DNA of 64,000 nucleotides from contig NZ_JAAIYA010000029.1 of NCBI RefSeq assembly GCF_010894405.1, positions 1-64,000 of the forward strand, given 5' to 3'. The notes under the pieces are model-generated. The model did no database searches, had not been told where the DNA came from, and saw nothing but the letters and a program-made list of their open reading frames with translations. Numbering within the stretch: position 1 is the stretch's first letter; each line of letters begins with the position of its first letter. The position numbers and the translations under genes are program-made. This document shows, piece after piece, positions 53,818 to 62,546 of this stretch. The DNA is from Pyxidicoccus caerfyrddinensis (GTDB taxonomy: Bacteria; Myxococcota; Myxococcia; Myxococcales; Myxococcaceae).

Positions 53818-53947
53818 CCCCCAGGTGGCATCGCACAGGCATACCGAGACTAGCAGAACATACGGTTGAGAGCGTGATTGTTCCGTGCCTCGCGCAGGGT
53901 GACGCGCGCTCCGCCAGTGACTGTGCCGCTCGCAGTGGGAGGGGAAG

Positions 53948-54046
53948 TGGCGGTAGGGCACGGGAATCGAACTCGCCAGGGACGCCTCTCAGCGCCCCTC
54001 ACCGGTTTTGAAGACCGGGCCGGCCACCAGGTCCGGAGGCCCTACC
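53948..54046 (-). tRNA. selC: tRNA-Sec (UCA anticodon), selC
   Basis: Read on the minus strand, the 99-nt gene starts GGTAGGGC and ends GCCCTACC-G-CCA, giving the 8-bp acceptor stem, G73 discriminator and encoded CCA typical of bacterial tRNA-Sec. The anticodon arm is CCGGT-CTTCAAA-ACCGG with anticodon TCA, which reads UGA. A long variable arm follows (AGGGGCGC/GCGTCCCT with one G-U pair). The T loop is TTCGATT; one T-stem pair is an A-C mismatch, shared with the partial left copy. This implies the host inserts selenocysteine; selA, selB and selD are not in the window. Its 3' end faces the island. Confidence 0.92.
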
Positions 54047-54100
54047 GCCGTCGATTACTGCCGCACGCCCCCGGCCCCGTCAACCTACGCGCCGTGGCAC

Positions 54101-54739
54101 TCACCGCGTCTTCTTCGCGCCCTTGCTCGACTTCAACCCGGGCAATCCATTCACCAGGGTGTCCACCAGCAAGCGCGCCAGTTCATCCGCGGGTGAGCCC
54201 TTGAAGCCCGTGCACGTGAGCCGCAGGCTCACAATCCCATGCAGCCCCGCCCAGAGCACCTCGGCCAGCTTCGAGGGCTCGGCGTCCTCCGCAATTCGTC
54301 CCGCGGCCTTCAGGTCCTCGAACACACGGACCAGCACCGCAAATGAGCGCGGTCCAGCTCCTTCCGCATCGCTGAACAGCTCCGTCGACAGCTTCGGGTC
54401 CTCCATGAAGATGAGCCGGTAGGTCTCCGGCTGCTCCAGGCCGAACTTCACGTACGCCTCGGCCATCTTCGCCAGTCGCTCCAGGGGCTCTTCCACCCTG
54501 GCCGGCGGCTCCAGCGCGGCCAGCAGGTCCTGGAACCCCCGGACACACAGCTCGCGCGCAATCGCGTCCCGGTTCTCGAAGTGCAGGTACAGCGTCGCCG
54601 GTGCGTACTCCACCGCGTCCGCCAGCTTGCGCATCGAGAGGGCTGCGAAGCCCTCGCGCATCACCATGTCCCGCGCCACCCGGACGATCTGCTCGCGCAG
54701 CTCCGCCTTCTGTCGCTCCTTCCGTTCCGAAATCCCCAT
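54101..54739 (-). CDS. TetR family transcriptional regulator
   Basis: A 212-residue protein starting at the ATG at 54739. Residues 10-60 form the TetR DNA-binding domain: a basic first helix (RKERQKAELREQIV), then REGFAALSMRKLADAV, the recognition segment YAPATLYLHFENRDAIA. The C-terminal 140 residues are a ligand/dimerisation domain resembling the WHG-type TetR C-terminal family (AYVKFGLEQPETYRLIFMEDP). It is divergent from the epimerase gene across a 106-bp gap with palindromes, so it most likely represses that gene and itself. A Lys/Arg-rich tail ends the protein. It lies 54 bp past the 5' end of tRNA-Sec and is probably the first host gene on this side of the island. Confidence 0.9.
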   Translation of the reverse strand: MGISERKERQKAELREQIVRVARDMVMREGFAALSMRKLADAVEYAPATLYLHFENRDAIARELCVRGFQDLLAALEPPARVEEPLERLAKMAEAYVKFGLEQPETYRLIFMEDPKLSTELFSDAEGAGPRSFAVLVRVFEDLKAAGRIAEDAEPSKLAEVLWAGLHGIVSLRLTCTGFKGSPADELARLLVDTLVNGLPGLKSSKGAKKTR

Positions 54740-54761
54740 GTTCGCAAGGGTAGGCCTTGAC

Positions 54762-54809
54762 GTTCCGAACGGCCACCAGTAAATGAACGGTGTTCACAGA
54801 ACGGTGTTC
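54762..54809. promoter_or_regulatory. Probable TetR operators
   Basis: Three palindromes sit between the divergent genes: GTTC-C-GAAC at 54762-54770, TGAAC-GGT-GTTCA at 54784-54796 and GAAC-GGT-GTTC at 54799-54809. The last two share the 11-base core GAACGGTGTTC with centres 14 bp apart. Paired palindromes between a TetR gene and its divergent neighbour are the usual operator layout. Direct binding is inferred. Confidence 0.65.
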
Positions 54810-54845
54810 ATAAATCACCCGCTGTTCGGAGCAGGGGAGCAAGTC

Positions 54846-55838
54846 ATGGACAAGGTGGCGTTGTTCGGCGCCTCGGGCGTCATTGGTCAGAGCGTGGCGC
54901 AGTCCCTCAAGGCCCAGGGGCGGGCGTACCGGGTGGTGGGACGCTCGAAGGCCGGGCTCGAGCGCGAGTTCGGCGCGGACCCGCTCGCAGAGGTCGCCAC
55001 CTGGAACCCGGAGAACATGGACTCCATCCGCGCCGCGGCCCGGGGCATCCACACGCTCATCTACATGGTCGGGGTGAACTACTGGCAGTTCCACCTGCAC
55101 CCGCAGCTCATGCGCCGCACGCTCGACGCCGCCATCGCCGAGGGCGTGCAGCAGGTGCTCCTCATCGGCACCGTGTACCTGTACGGCCGCCCCCGCACCA
55201 CGCCCGTCACCGAGGACCACCCCCGCGAGCCGCATACCTTCAAGGGCCGCATGCGCAAGGAGCAGGAGGACCTCCTCCTCGCCGAGCACGCCGCCGGCCG
55301 CATCCGCGGCACCATCCTCCGCCTCCCCGACTTCTACGGCCCGGGCGTGGACAAGAGCTTCCTCTACCGCGCCTTCCTCGCCGCGACTCAGGGCACGCGC
55401 GCCCAGCTCATCGGTCCCATCGACTCCCCGCACGAGTTCATCTACGTCCCCGACGTGGGCCCCGTCGTCACCGCGCTCATGGACGAGCCCCGCGCCTACG
55501 GCCGCTGGTGGAACCTCGCGGGCGCGGGCGTCACCACCCAGCGCACCCTCGTGAATGAAATCTTCGCCCAGGCCGGCCGGCCGCCGAAGTTCATGACGTC
55601 AGGGAAGGGGATGCTCCGGCTGATGGGCCTCTTCAACCCGTTCATGAAGGAGCTGGTGGAGATGCACTACCTGCTCACCGAGCCCGTCCTCATGGACGAC
55701 TCGGCGCTGCGGGGGCTCTTGGGCACCGTGCACAAGACGCCCTACAGCGAGGGCATCCGCCAGACGCTCGCGGCCACTCGCGCCGCTTCCGTCAGTCCAG
55801 CCCCCGCTGCCACAGGTCGTCCTCATCCAGTCCCATGA
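54846..55838 (+). CDS. NAD-dependent epimerase/dehydratase (extended SDR-like)
   Basis: A 330-residue protein. The ATG at 54846 follows GGGGAGC, and the Rossmann motif GASGVIG lies at residues 8-14, so the longer frame from 54783, which crosses the operators, is rejected. The NAD(P)-binding half is clear (VALFGASG, then a long alternating alpha/beta region, YMVGVNYW, LIGTVYLYG). A canonical Tyr-x-x-x-Lys pair is not obvious; the expected place reads FKGRMRK, so it may be an atypical or NmrA-like member rather than a sugar epimerase. The C-terminal half (FIYVPDVGPVVTALMDEP) fits the extended SDR fold. It is probably controlled by the divergent TetR. Its 3' end overlaps that of the convergent TPR-zincin gene by 47 bp. 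Confidence 0.8.
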   Translation: MDKVALFGASGVIGQSVAQSLKAQGRAYRVVGRSKAGLEREFGADPLAEVATWNPENMDSIRAAARGIHTLIYMVGVNYWQFHLHPQLMRRTLDAAIAEGVQQVLLIGTVYLYGRPRTTPVTEDHPREPHTFKGRMRKEQEDLLLAEHAAGRIRGTILRLPDFYGPGVDKSFLYRAFLAATQGTRAQLIGPIDSPHEFIYVPDVGPVVTALMDEPRAYGRWWNLAGAGVTTQRTLVNEIFAQAGRPPKFMTSGKGMLRLMGLFNPFMKELVEMHYLLTEPVLMDDSALRGLLGTVHKTPYSEGIRQTLAATRAASVSPAPAATGRPHPVP

Positions 55839-56865
55839 GGTGACCGACCTCGTGCATCACCGTGATTCCAATCTGCTCGATGAGCTCCTCGCGCGTCTTC
55901 GCGAAGCGCTCCAGGTTCTTCTGGTACAGCACGATGGACGCGGGGAAGTGGTCGTACGCGTTCGTCACGCTGCGCTCGCCCACCGGCGTACCCCGGAACA
56001 CCCCGAGGATGCTCGGGGATAGCGGCGGGTCCTGCCCCAGCAAATCCTCGTCCGAGGGCAGGTCCTCCACGGCAATCGTCACGTTGTCCAGGTACTGCTT
56101 CGCGTGGTGGGGCAGGGCCTTCACCGCGTCCTCCACCGCGCGGTCGAACTCCTCCTCCGCCAGCTGCACGGGGGGAGGGAACTCCTCGGGCACCAGCGCC
56201 TCGGCCTTGCCGAAGCGCTTCTTCGCCTCCTTCTCGTCCCCGCGCCGCTCCGCCATCAGCCCCAGGTAGTGGTTCGCCCACGCCTCGTCCGGCGTGTCCT
56301 TCAGCACCTTCTCGAAGGCGGCCCGGGCCTCCTCGAAGCGGCACAGCTCGAACAGGGCGATGCCTCGCTCCAGCTGCGCGTCCACCGAGCGCGGCAGGTG
56401 CCGGAGCGCCTCGTCCAGGCTCGCCAGCGCCGTGGCGCACTCGCCCATCTGATTCAGCCCCATGCCTTCCAGGAGGAGGAATTCGTAGAGCAGCTCCACG
56501 TCATCGGCCTTCTGGGCCAGGCGCCGGCCTCGCGCACACAGGGCGAGCCCCTCCGCCACCGCCTCCCGGTCCTCCCCGGTGCGGCACACCAGGCAGTCCG
56601 CGGCGCCCAGGAGCACCTCCAGGTCCTCCGGCGCCAGCTTCAGGGCCTGTCCGTAGGCCCGGCCGGCCTCCTCCAGCCGGCCCAGCTCCACCAGGGCCGC
56701 CGCGCGGAAGTGGAGGGCCTCGGGGAGCTCGGGCGCGTCCGCCAGCAGTTCCTCCGCGCCGGACAGGGCCGCCTCGAAGTCGCCCGCCTCGAAGGCGTCC
56801 GCCACCGCGTCCAGTCGAGCCTCCATCCCCGCCACCCCCTCTCGCTTCGCGGTCCGCTTCACCAT
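55792..56865 (-). CDS. TPR protein with C-terminal zincin-like metallopeptidase domain
   Basis: A 357-residue protein taken from the ATG at 56865; an ATG at 56826 after a G-rich stretch is an equally possible start. Residues 15-240 are tetratricopeptide-type helical pairs (LPEALHFRAAALVELGRLEEAGRAYGQAL and further repeats). The last 115 residues match the Zincin_1 (DUF1025) family: an ALPHHAKQYLDNVTIAVED region, a GVFRGTPVGER turn, and HEVGHLMGLDEDDL near the C-terminus with the HExGHxxG zinc site at residue 338. There is no signal peptide, so it is cytoplasmic. The TPR part probably selects partners and the zincin part may cleave them; no substrate is known. Its start is divergent from the response regulator gene. 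Confidence 0.85.
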   Translation of the reverse strand: MVKRTAKREGVAGMEARLDAVADAFEAGDFEAALSGAEELLADAPELPEALHFRAAALVELGRLEEAGRAYGQALKLAPEDLEVLLGAADCLVCRTGEDREAVAEGLALCARGRRLAQKADDVELLYEFLLLEGMGLNQMGECATALASLDEALRHLPRSVDAQLERGIALFELCRFEEARAAFEKVLKDTPDEAWANHYLGLMAERRGDEKEAKKRFGKAEALVPEEFPPPVQLAEEEFDRAVEDAVKALPHHAKQYLDNVTIAVEDLPSDEDLLGQDPPLSPSILGVFRGTPVGERSVTNAYDHFPASIVLYQKNLERFAKTREELIEQIGITVMHEVGHLMGLDEDDLWQRGLD

Positions 56866-56956
56866 GGGCCGGCACATATGAAGGCACACCGAGCGTTGTC
56901 AACGACGCGCACGGCTGTTAGGTTCCGGCCCCCGTCCACGAGCGACGGAACGTCCC

Positions 56957-57313
56957 GTGAACATCCTTGTCGTCGACGACGATCTCGAGCTGTGCACCAT
57001 GCTCTCTCGCTTCCTGGAGATGCATGGGTACACCGTGTACTCGGCGGCGGATGCCTTGCAGGCGCTCGACATCCTGGAGCGCAACCAGGTGGGCATGGTC
57101 ATCACCGACTACCTCATGCCCCACCTGGACGGCATCCACTTCACGGAGATGCTCAAGGCGGACCCCCGCTTCCAGGCCGTTCCCGTCCTCCTGATGACGG
57201 GCAGCACGGAAGAGGGCATCACCGACCGCGGCCTGCGCAAGGGCGTCGCCCTGACGCTCCGCAAGCCGCTGGACATGGGGCAGCTGCTCACCCTCGTGCG
57301 CTTCGCCGAGTAA
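56957..57313 (+). CDS. Single-domain response regulator
   Basis: A 118-residue CheY-like receiver from the GTG at 56957, with no output domain. The acidic pocket is D7-D9, the phospho-acceptor is D51 (VITDYLMP), the switch residue is T81 (LLMTGS) and the conserved Lys is K103 (LRKPLD), so all key residues are present. Such stand-alone receivers pass phosphate in phosphorelays or bind targets directly. No cognate kinase is adjacent; the nearest is the hybrid kinase about 3 kb downstream on the other strand, which is not evidence of partnership. groEL follows 180 bp downstream with its own promoter. Confidence 0.9.
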   Translation: MNILVVDDDLELCTMLSRFLEMHGYTVYSAADALQALDILERNQVGMVITDYLMPHLDGIHFTEMLKADPRFQAVPVLLMTGSTEEGITDRGLRKGVALTLRKPLDMGQLLTLVRFAE

Positions 57314-57391
57314 CCCGGCAAGGAGCCCCGCGGTGGCCTGCACCCAGGGCCTCTGGTCGCGTCCGCTCGCCCACAGGTCCGCCCTTCCTGG

Positions 57392-57419
57392 TTGACATCG
57401 TTGGGCTGACCCTTATGTT
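57392..57419 (+). promoter_or_regulatory. Sigma70-like promoter for groEL
   Basis: TTGACA at 57392-57397 and TATGTT at 57414-57419 are 16 bp apart, a near-consensus housekeeping promoter 75 bp before the groEL start codon. The CIRCE element begins at the end of the -10 box, so a repressor bound there would block transcription. Confidence 0.7.
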
Positions 57420-57444
57420 GGCGCTCGCCATGGCCGAGTGCTAA
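57418..57444 (+). promoter_or_regulatory. CIRCE operator (HrcA site)
   Basis: TTGGCGCTC, nine bases, then GAGTGCTAA matches the CIRCE consensus TTAGCACTC-N9-GAGTGCTAA: the right arm is perfect and the left arm differs at two positions. HrcA binds this element and represses groE genes until heat shock. The position right after the -10 box fits repression. Confidence 0.85.
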
Positions 57445-57493
57445 CGGCCTGTGTCGTATCAACAGAATCCCCCAGCAAATTCAGGAGGTTGCG

Positions 57494-59143
<1,650 letters not shown>

Positions 59144-59215
59144 GCCGCCTCCAGCGGCCCGGGGCCAGGCGCCTCGGGCCCGCCGGAACGGTGAAGGATT
59201 CTTGATGTGAAGACT

Positions 59216-59261
59216 CGGCCCCGGATGCCTCCTCGCGAGGCGCCGGGGCCGTGGCTTTTTT
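59216..59261 (+). terminator. Intrinsic terminator after groEL
   Basis: CGGCCCCGG at 59216-59224 pairs with CCGGGGCCG at 59243-59251, with a further GCCTC/GAGGC stem inside, followed by T6 at 59256-59261. This is the strongest factor-independent terminator in the window, 73 bp past the groEL stop. Confidence 0.9.
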
Positions 59262-59290
59262 GCGCAGGCAGGGGAGGGGAGCGGCGTGCT

Positions 59291-60514
59291 TCAGGGCACC
59301 CGGCCCACCGCGCCCCCGGTGCCGCTCTCCTGCGACGTGTAGAGGAGCGTCTCGCCGTCCACCAGCAGGCCGCCCGGGCCCGTGCCCGTGGGCCCCACCG
59401 GGTCCGACGTGCCGGGCGCGCAGGGACGCACGCGGCGCAGGAAGTCCGTGCTGCCGGCGCGCGACTCCTTGAAGTAGACCGCGCCGTTCAGCGCCACCGG
59501 GAACATGGGGCCCTGGAGTCCTTCGGCGAGGACCTCGGCCGTGCCTCCTCCGCGTGGCAGCTCGAGGACGCGGCCGGTGCCGCCGCTCCCGTCGGTGATG
59601 AGGAAGTGCGTGGGCGTGACTTCGAGCGAGCTGCCCTGTGTTGCCGTCGCGTCCCGACGTTCCGCGGCCGCGCTGCCGTCGAGCGGGACGCGGTAGAGGC
59701 CCGCAACGGTGTCTCCACCTCCGGCGACGAGGAACCACACGTCCGTGTCCACCACCCGCGCGCCTCGCACCCGGGCGCCGCTCGGGCCGGCGTAGAGCTC
59801 CTGGCGGTTGTTCCCGTCCGGGTCCAAGCGAATCAGCCACCGGTTGCCCGTGGCCACCACCAGCACGTCGCGGCCAGAGAGGGTGGCGCGCAGCACCTCG
59901 GTGCCACCGACGGTGACGTTGTTGAGCGTCGCGTCGATGGGCAGCTCGCCCCGCTTCCCCGTCGCTTTGTCCACGCGCCAGAGCCCGTCCAGGTCGAGCA
60001 CGTAGACGCTCGTTGCATCCACCGCGATGGCGTCTGGTGCGCGGAAGCCCGTGGCGAACGGCGTCGCCGCGCCTCCCGAGCGGGGAAGCTTGAGCACCTG
60101 GCCCGCGCCCGGACTCGGCTGCTGGGGATTCAGCGAGTGCGACTCGGAGATGTAGAGGTCCGTCGTGTCCAGCGCGAGCCGGCGGGGTGTGTTCAACCGC
60201 GTGAGCAGCTCCGTTCCGGTTTGTGCGGCGGGGGCCTCGCAGGCGCCGCCGTCGGCCGTGCCCGCATCCGTGATTCCACCGTCCATGCCGGTGCCGGCGT
60301 CGTCTTCCGTGCCCGCGTCGGAAGGCGCCGTGCCTGCATCGTCTTCCGAGCCCGCATCGGAAGGCTCCGTGCCTCCGTCCTCCGTGACGCCCGCGTCGTC
60401 GCCGCCCGTCCCGGAGTCCTCTGTCCCGCCCGCGTCCGGCCGTCCCGGCTGCGGTGACGACCCCGACGAGCAGGCCACCGCGAGCAGCAGGACGGACAGG
60501 AGCGTGCGTTTCAT
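59291..60514 (-). CDS. Beta-propeller lipoprotein with Asp/Gly-rich linker
   Basis: A 407-residue lipoprotein; the leader MKRTLLSVLLLAVAC places the lipidated Cys at 15. Residues 22-90 are a low-complexity linker of D-A-G and E-D-D-A-G units, and residues about 95-405 form a six-bladed propeller-like domain with blades such as PDAIAVDATSVYVLDLDGLWRVD. No catalytic motif is visible. The start codon overlaps the stop of the hybrid kinase gene (ATGA), so the two are translationally coupled. The propeller could be a surface or periplasmic sensor partner for the kinase, but the kinase has no transmembrane or periplasmic part, so this is speculative. Its 3' end faces the groEL terminator. Confidence 0.85.
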   Translation of the reverse strand: MKRTLLSVLLLAVACSSGSSPQPGRPDAGGTEDSGTGGDDAGVTEDGGTEPSDAGSEDDAGTAPSDAGTEDDAGTGMDGGITDAGTADGGACEAPAAQTGTELLTRLNTPRRLALDTTDLYISESHSLNPQQPSPGAGQVLKLPRSGGAATPFATGFRAPDAIAVDATSVYVLDLDGLWRVDKATGKRGELPIDATLNNVTVGGTEVLRATLSGRDVLVVATGNRWLIRLDPDGNNRQELYAGPSGARVRGARVVDTDVWFLVAGGGDTVAGLYRVPLDGSAAAERRDATATQGSSLEVTPTHFLITDGSGGTGRVLELPRGGGTAEVLAEGLQGPMFPVALNGAVYFKESRAGSTDFLRRVRPCAPGTSDPVGPTGTGPGGLLVDGETLLYTSQESGTGGAVGRVP

Positions 60515-62028
60515 GGGACTTCTCTCTTGAAGGCACGGCTCAGCTCGCGGCTGAGGGCCGTGGTGTCGGACAGCAGCTTAGGCAGACACGCGGCGGCACC
60601 GGCGCGCAGGGACTCCAGCGCCGTCTCCATCGTGAGGTGCTCGGCCAGCACGACGAAGGGCGCGCCCTGCGCCAGGGCCTTGCCCAGCTCCAGCGCCTTG
60701 CGCCCGTACGCCGGCGCGAAGTCCCAGCTCACCACCACGCCCGCTGGCTTCTCCATCGCCATCAACTCGGCCGAGGGGAGGATGCGCGCCTCCAGCCCCA
60801 CCATGGCCAGCGCCTCGGTGATGAGCCGCGCCGTCGTCGGGTTGTCCTCCAGCACGTCCACCCGCCGCACCTCGGTCGCGGTCCTCAACGCGAGCGGGGC
60901 CGACTGCGCCGACAGCGCCGTGCGCAGCAGCGTGCGCACCTCCCGGATGTCGTCGAAGGGCTTGAGCATGTAGTCCACCACGCCCAGCTCCAGCGCCTGC
61001 TGCGTCGTCACCAGCGACGGGTAGCCCGTCATCAGGATGACGCGCGAGTTGGAGTAGAGCCGCCGCGCCTGCTGCGCCAGCTCCAGCCCGGACAGGCCCG
61101 GCAGGTTCTTGTCCGTGACGATGAGGTCCACCGGCGCCTGGCGCAGCAAATCCAACGCTTCCTCGCCGCTGGCCGCCTCGATGACCTCACACTCCTTGCC
61201 CATCAAGTCGCGGAAGACCATGCGGATGATGGTCTCGTCGTCCACCACCAGCAGCCGCTGGCGCCGCGCGGCCGGCGCGTCCGACGTCGGGAAGAGCACC
61301 CGGAACACGGTGGCCGGCGGCGGCACGTCGCGGATGACGCTCGGGGCCGCCAGTCCCACCTGCGCGTGGTGCTCCTGGGCGATGCGCCGGCACACCGCCA
61401 GCCCCAGCCCCGTGCCCCGCTTGTTGGCGGTGACGTAGGGCTCGAAGATGCGCTCTCGCAGCTCCTCGGGAATGCCCGGGCCCCAGTCCGCCACGTACAG
61501 CACCGGCGACGAGCCCTCGCGCGCCAGCACCACCTTCACGCGGCCGCGCCCGGCCATGGCGTCGCGCGCGTTGTTCAGCAGGTTGAGCGTGAGCTGCTCG
61601 ATGAGCCGCGCGTTGCCCTGCACGGTGATGTCCTCGGGCGCCTCCACCTCCAGGGAGATGCGCGCGGAGTCCGGGTTGATGCTGAAGAGCTTCGCCGCCG
61701 CCCAGATGGGGGCCGCCAGGGACAGGTTCTGCTGGGGCGCGGGGCGCTCGCTGGCCAGGCGGATGTAGTCGGAGACGATCTGCTCCATCCGCTCGACCTG
61801 CGCCAGCAGGAGCCGCAGCGGGCCGGAGGGGCCACCGTCCTCCGCCAGGAGCTGTGCGTAGGCCTTCACTCCCAGCAGCGGCTGCCGCAGCTCGTGCAGC
61901 ACCTCCGCGGCGAGCTGGGTCGACTGGGCGCCCGCACGTTGCAGTGCCGCCGCCGCCGCGCGCGCGGCTGGCAGGTCCCCCGCCTCCAGGGCCTGGAGCA
62001 GTTGGGAGAGCGGCGCGGGTGTTTCCAT
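60511..62028 (-). CDS. Cytoplasmic hybrid histidine kinase with two receiver-like domains
   Basis: A 505-residue protein from the ATG at 62028. Residues 40-90 are a HisKA dimerisation domain with the phospho-acceptor H45 in HELRQPL. The HATPase domain carries an N box (LNLLNNARDAM, 148-158), a G1 motif (DWGPGIPEE, from 181) and a G2 motif (GTGLGLAV, 205-212). A complete receiver follows at 257-375 with D306, T334 and K356. The last 120 residues resemble a second receiver (VDVLEDNPTTAR at its start), but the acceptor motif is changed (VVVSWDFAP), so it may be inactive. There are no membrane segments; the first 40 residues are an Ala-rich helix. It is divergent from encC with 122 bp between the starts, and coupled to the downstream propeller lipoprotein. 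Confidence 0.9.
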   Translation of the reverse strand: METPAPLSQLLQALEAGDLPAARAAAAALQRAGAQSTQLAAEVLHELRQPLLGVKAYAQLLAEDGGPSGPLRLLLAQVERMEQIVSDYIRLASERPAPQQNLSLAAPIWAAAKLFSINPDSARISLEVEAPEDITVQGNARLIEQLTLNLLNNARDAMAGRGRVKVVLAREGSSPVLYVADWGPGIPEELRERIFEPYVTANKRGTGLGLAVCRRIAQEHHAQVGLAAPSVIRDVPPPATVFRVLFPTSDAPAARRQRLLVVDDETIIRMVFRDLMGKECEVIEAASGEEALDLLRQAPVDLIVTDKNLPGLSGLELAQQARRLYSNSRVILMTGYPSLVTTQQALELGVVDYMLKPFDDIREVRTLLRTALSAQSAPLALRTATEVRRVDVLEDNPTTARLITEALAMVGLEARILPSAELMAMEKPAGVVVSWDFAPAYGRKALELGKALAQGAPFVVLAEHLTMETALESLRAGAAACLPKLLSDTTALSRELSRAFKREVP

Positions 62029-62150
62029 TCCCTGAGCATGACGGAGGCAGCGGCTTCTACGCAACGCGGCCGAAGGGATTCCGTTGACCCGGGCCCCTGG
62101 GGGCGCGGATGCTCGCCCGCGTTCTCGCGCCCGGCCTCGGGAGGGCCTTC

Positions 62151-62546
62151 ATGCCACAGACCAACCCGTTCCACTCGCTCGTGCCCCGGAAGATGACGGA
62201 CACCGAGCTGGCTCGCTCCATCCGGCTGAACATCGAGGCGGAGCTGGACGCCATCAACCTCTACGCCGCGCACATCGACGCCACCGACAACGAGGATGCC
62301 AAGGCCATCCTCCGTCACGTCATGGACGAGGAGCGCGAGCACGCCGCCCTCTTCTGGCAGCTCATCGCCCGGTTGGATCCCGAGCAGGCCCAGCACGACC
62401 GCGAGGCGTCCGAGAAGTACACGCTCATCACCACGGGCGCGCCGCACGAGGCGGTGGAGGCCGTGGGCAAGGAGGGCGGGGAAGCGCGCACCGTCGCGGA
62501 GACCAGCCCCGTGAAGCACCTCACCGTGGGCAGCCTGCGCCGCTAG
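62151..62546 (+). CDS. encC: Encapsulin cargo ferritin-like protein EncC
   Basis: A 131-residue protein; the ATG at 62151 follows GGAGGG. It is an encapsulated-ferritin-type two-helix protein: helix 1 (IRLNIEAELDAINLYAAHID) supplies E31, and helix 2 (HVMDEEREHAALFW) supplies E61 and H64, the residues that form the ferroxidase site between subunits in this family. The C-terminus is LTVGSLRR (124-131), the cargo-loading peptide described for M. xanthus encapsulin cargo. The product should be packed inside EncA shells and oxidise iron for storage during iron or oxidative stress. The shell gene is not in the window. The length, start sequence and neighbourhood agree with M. xanthus EncC rather than EncB or EncD, as I remember them. 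It is convergent with the GGDEF gene. Confidence 0.93.
   Translation: MPQTNPFHSLVPRKMTDTELARSIRLNIEAELDAINLYAAHIDATDNEDAKAILRHVMDEEREHAALFWQLIARLDPEQAQHDREASEKYTLITTGAPHEAVEAVGKEGGEARTVAETSPVKHLTVGSLRR

Larger units (their letters stand above)
903..54013. mobile_element. Putative genomic island integrated at tRNA-Sec (selC)
   Basis: The block is bounded by direct repeats of the 3' half of tRNA-Sec: 903-969 on the left and 53947-54013 on the right, 65 of 67 bases identical, in the same orientation and 53,044 bp apart. The right copy belongs to the complete tRNA; the left copy is only a fragment. That is how elements leave their attachment sites after integrating at a tRNA 3' end, and selC is a known island hotspot (LEE in E. 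coli, SPI-3 in Salmonella). Cargo comprises three parvulin lipoproteins, a giant Ig/TIG/propeller protein, an RHS toxin with SUKH-3 immunity, and a kelch lipoprotein. No integrase, transposase or conjugation gene is visible, so mobility is past or needs help in trans. Base composition matches the host except at the toxin tip. Confidence 0.65.

Noticed and set aside
970..53946. Search for an integrase, recombinase, transposase or conjugation gene inside the repeats
   Set aside because: None of the supported genes belongs to these families and the gaps are too small to hide one, so mobility is not claimed.
62084..62112. TTGACC as a -35 box for encC
   Set aside because: The matching -10 position reads GGATGC, too far from consensus to claim a promoter.
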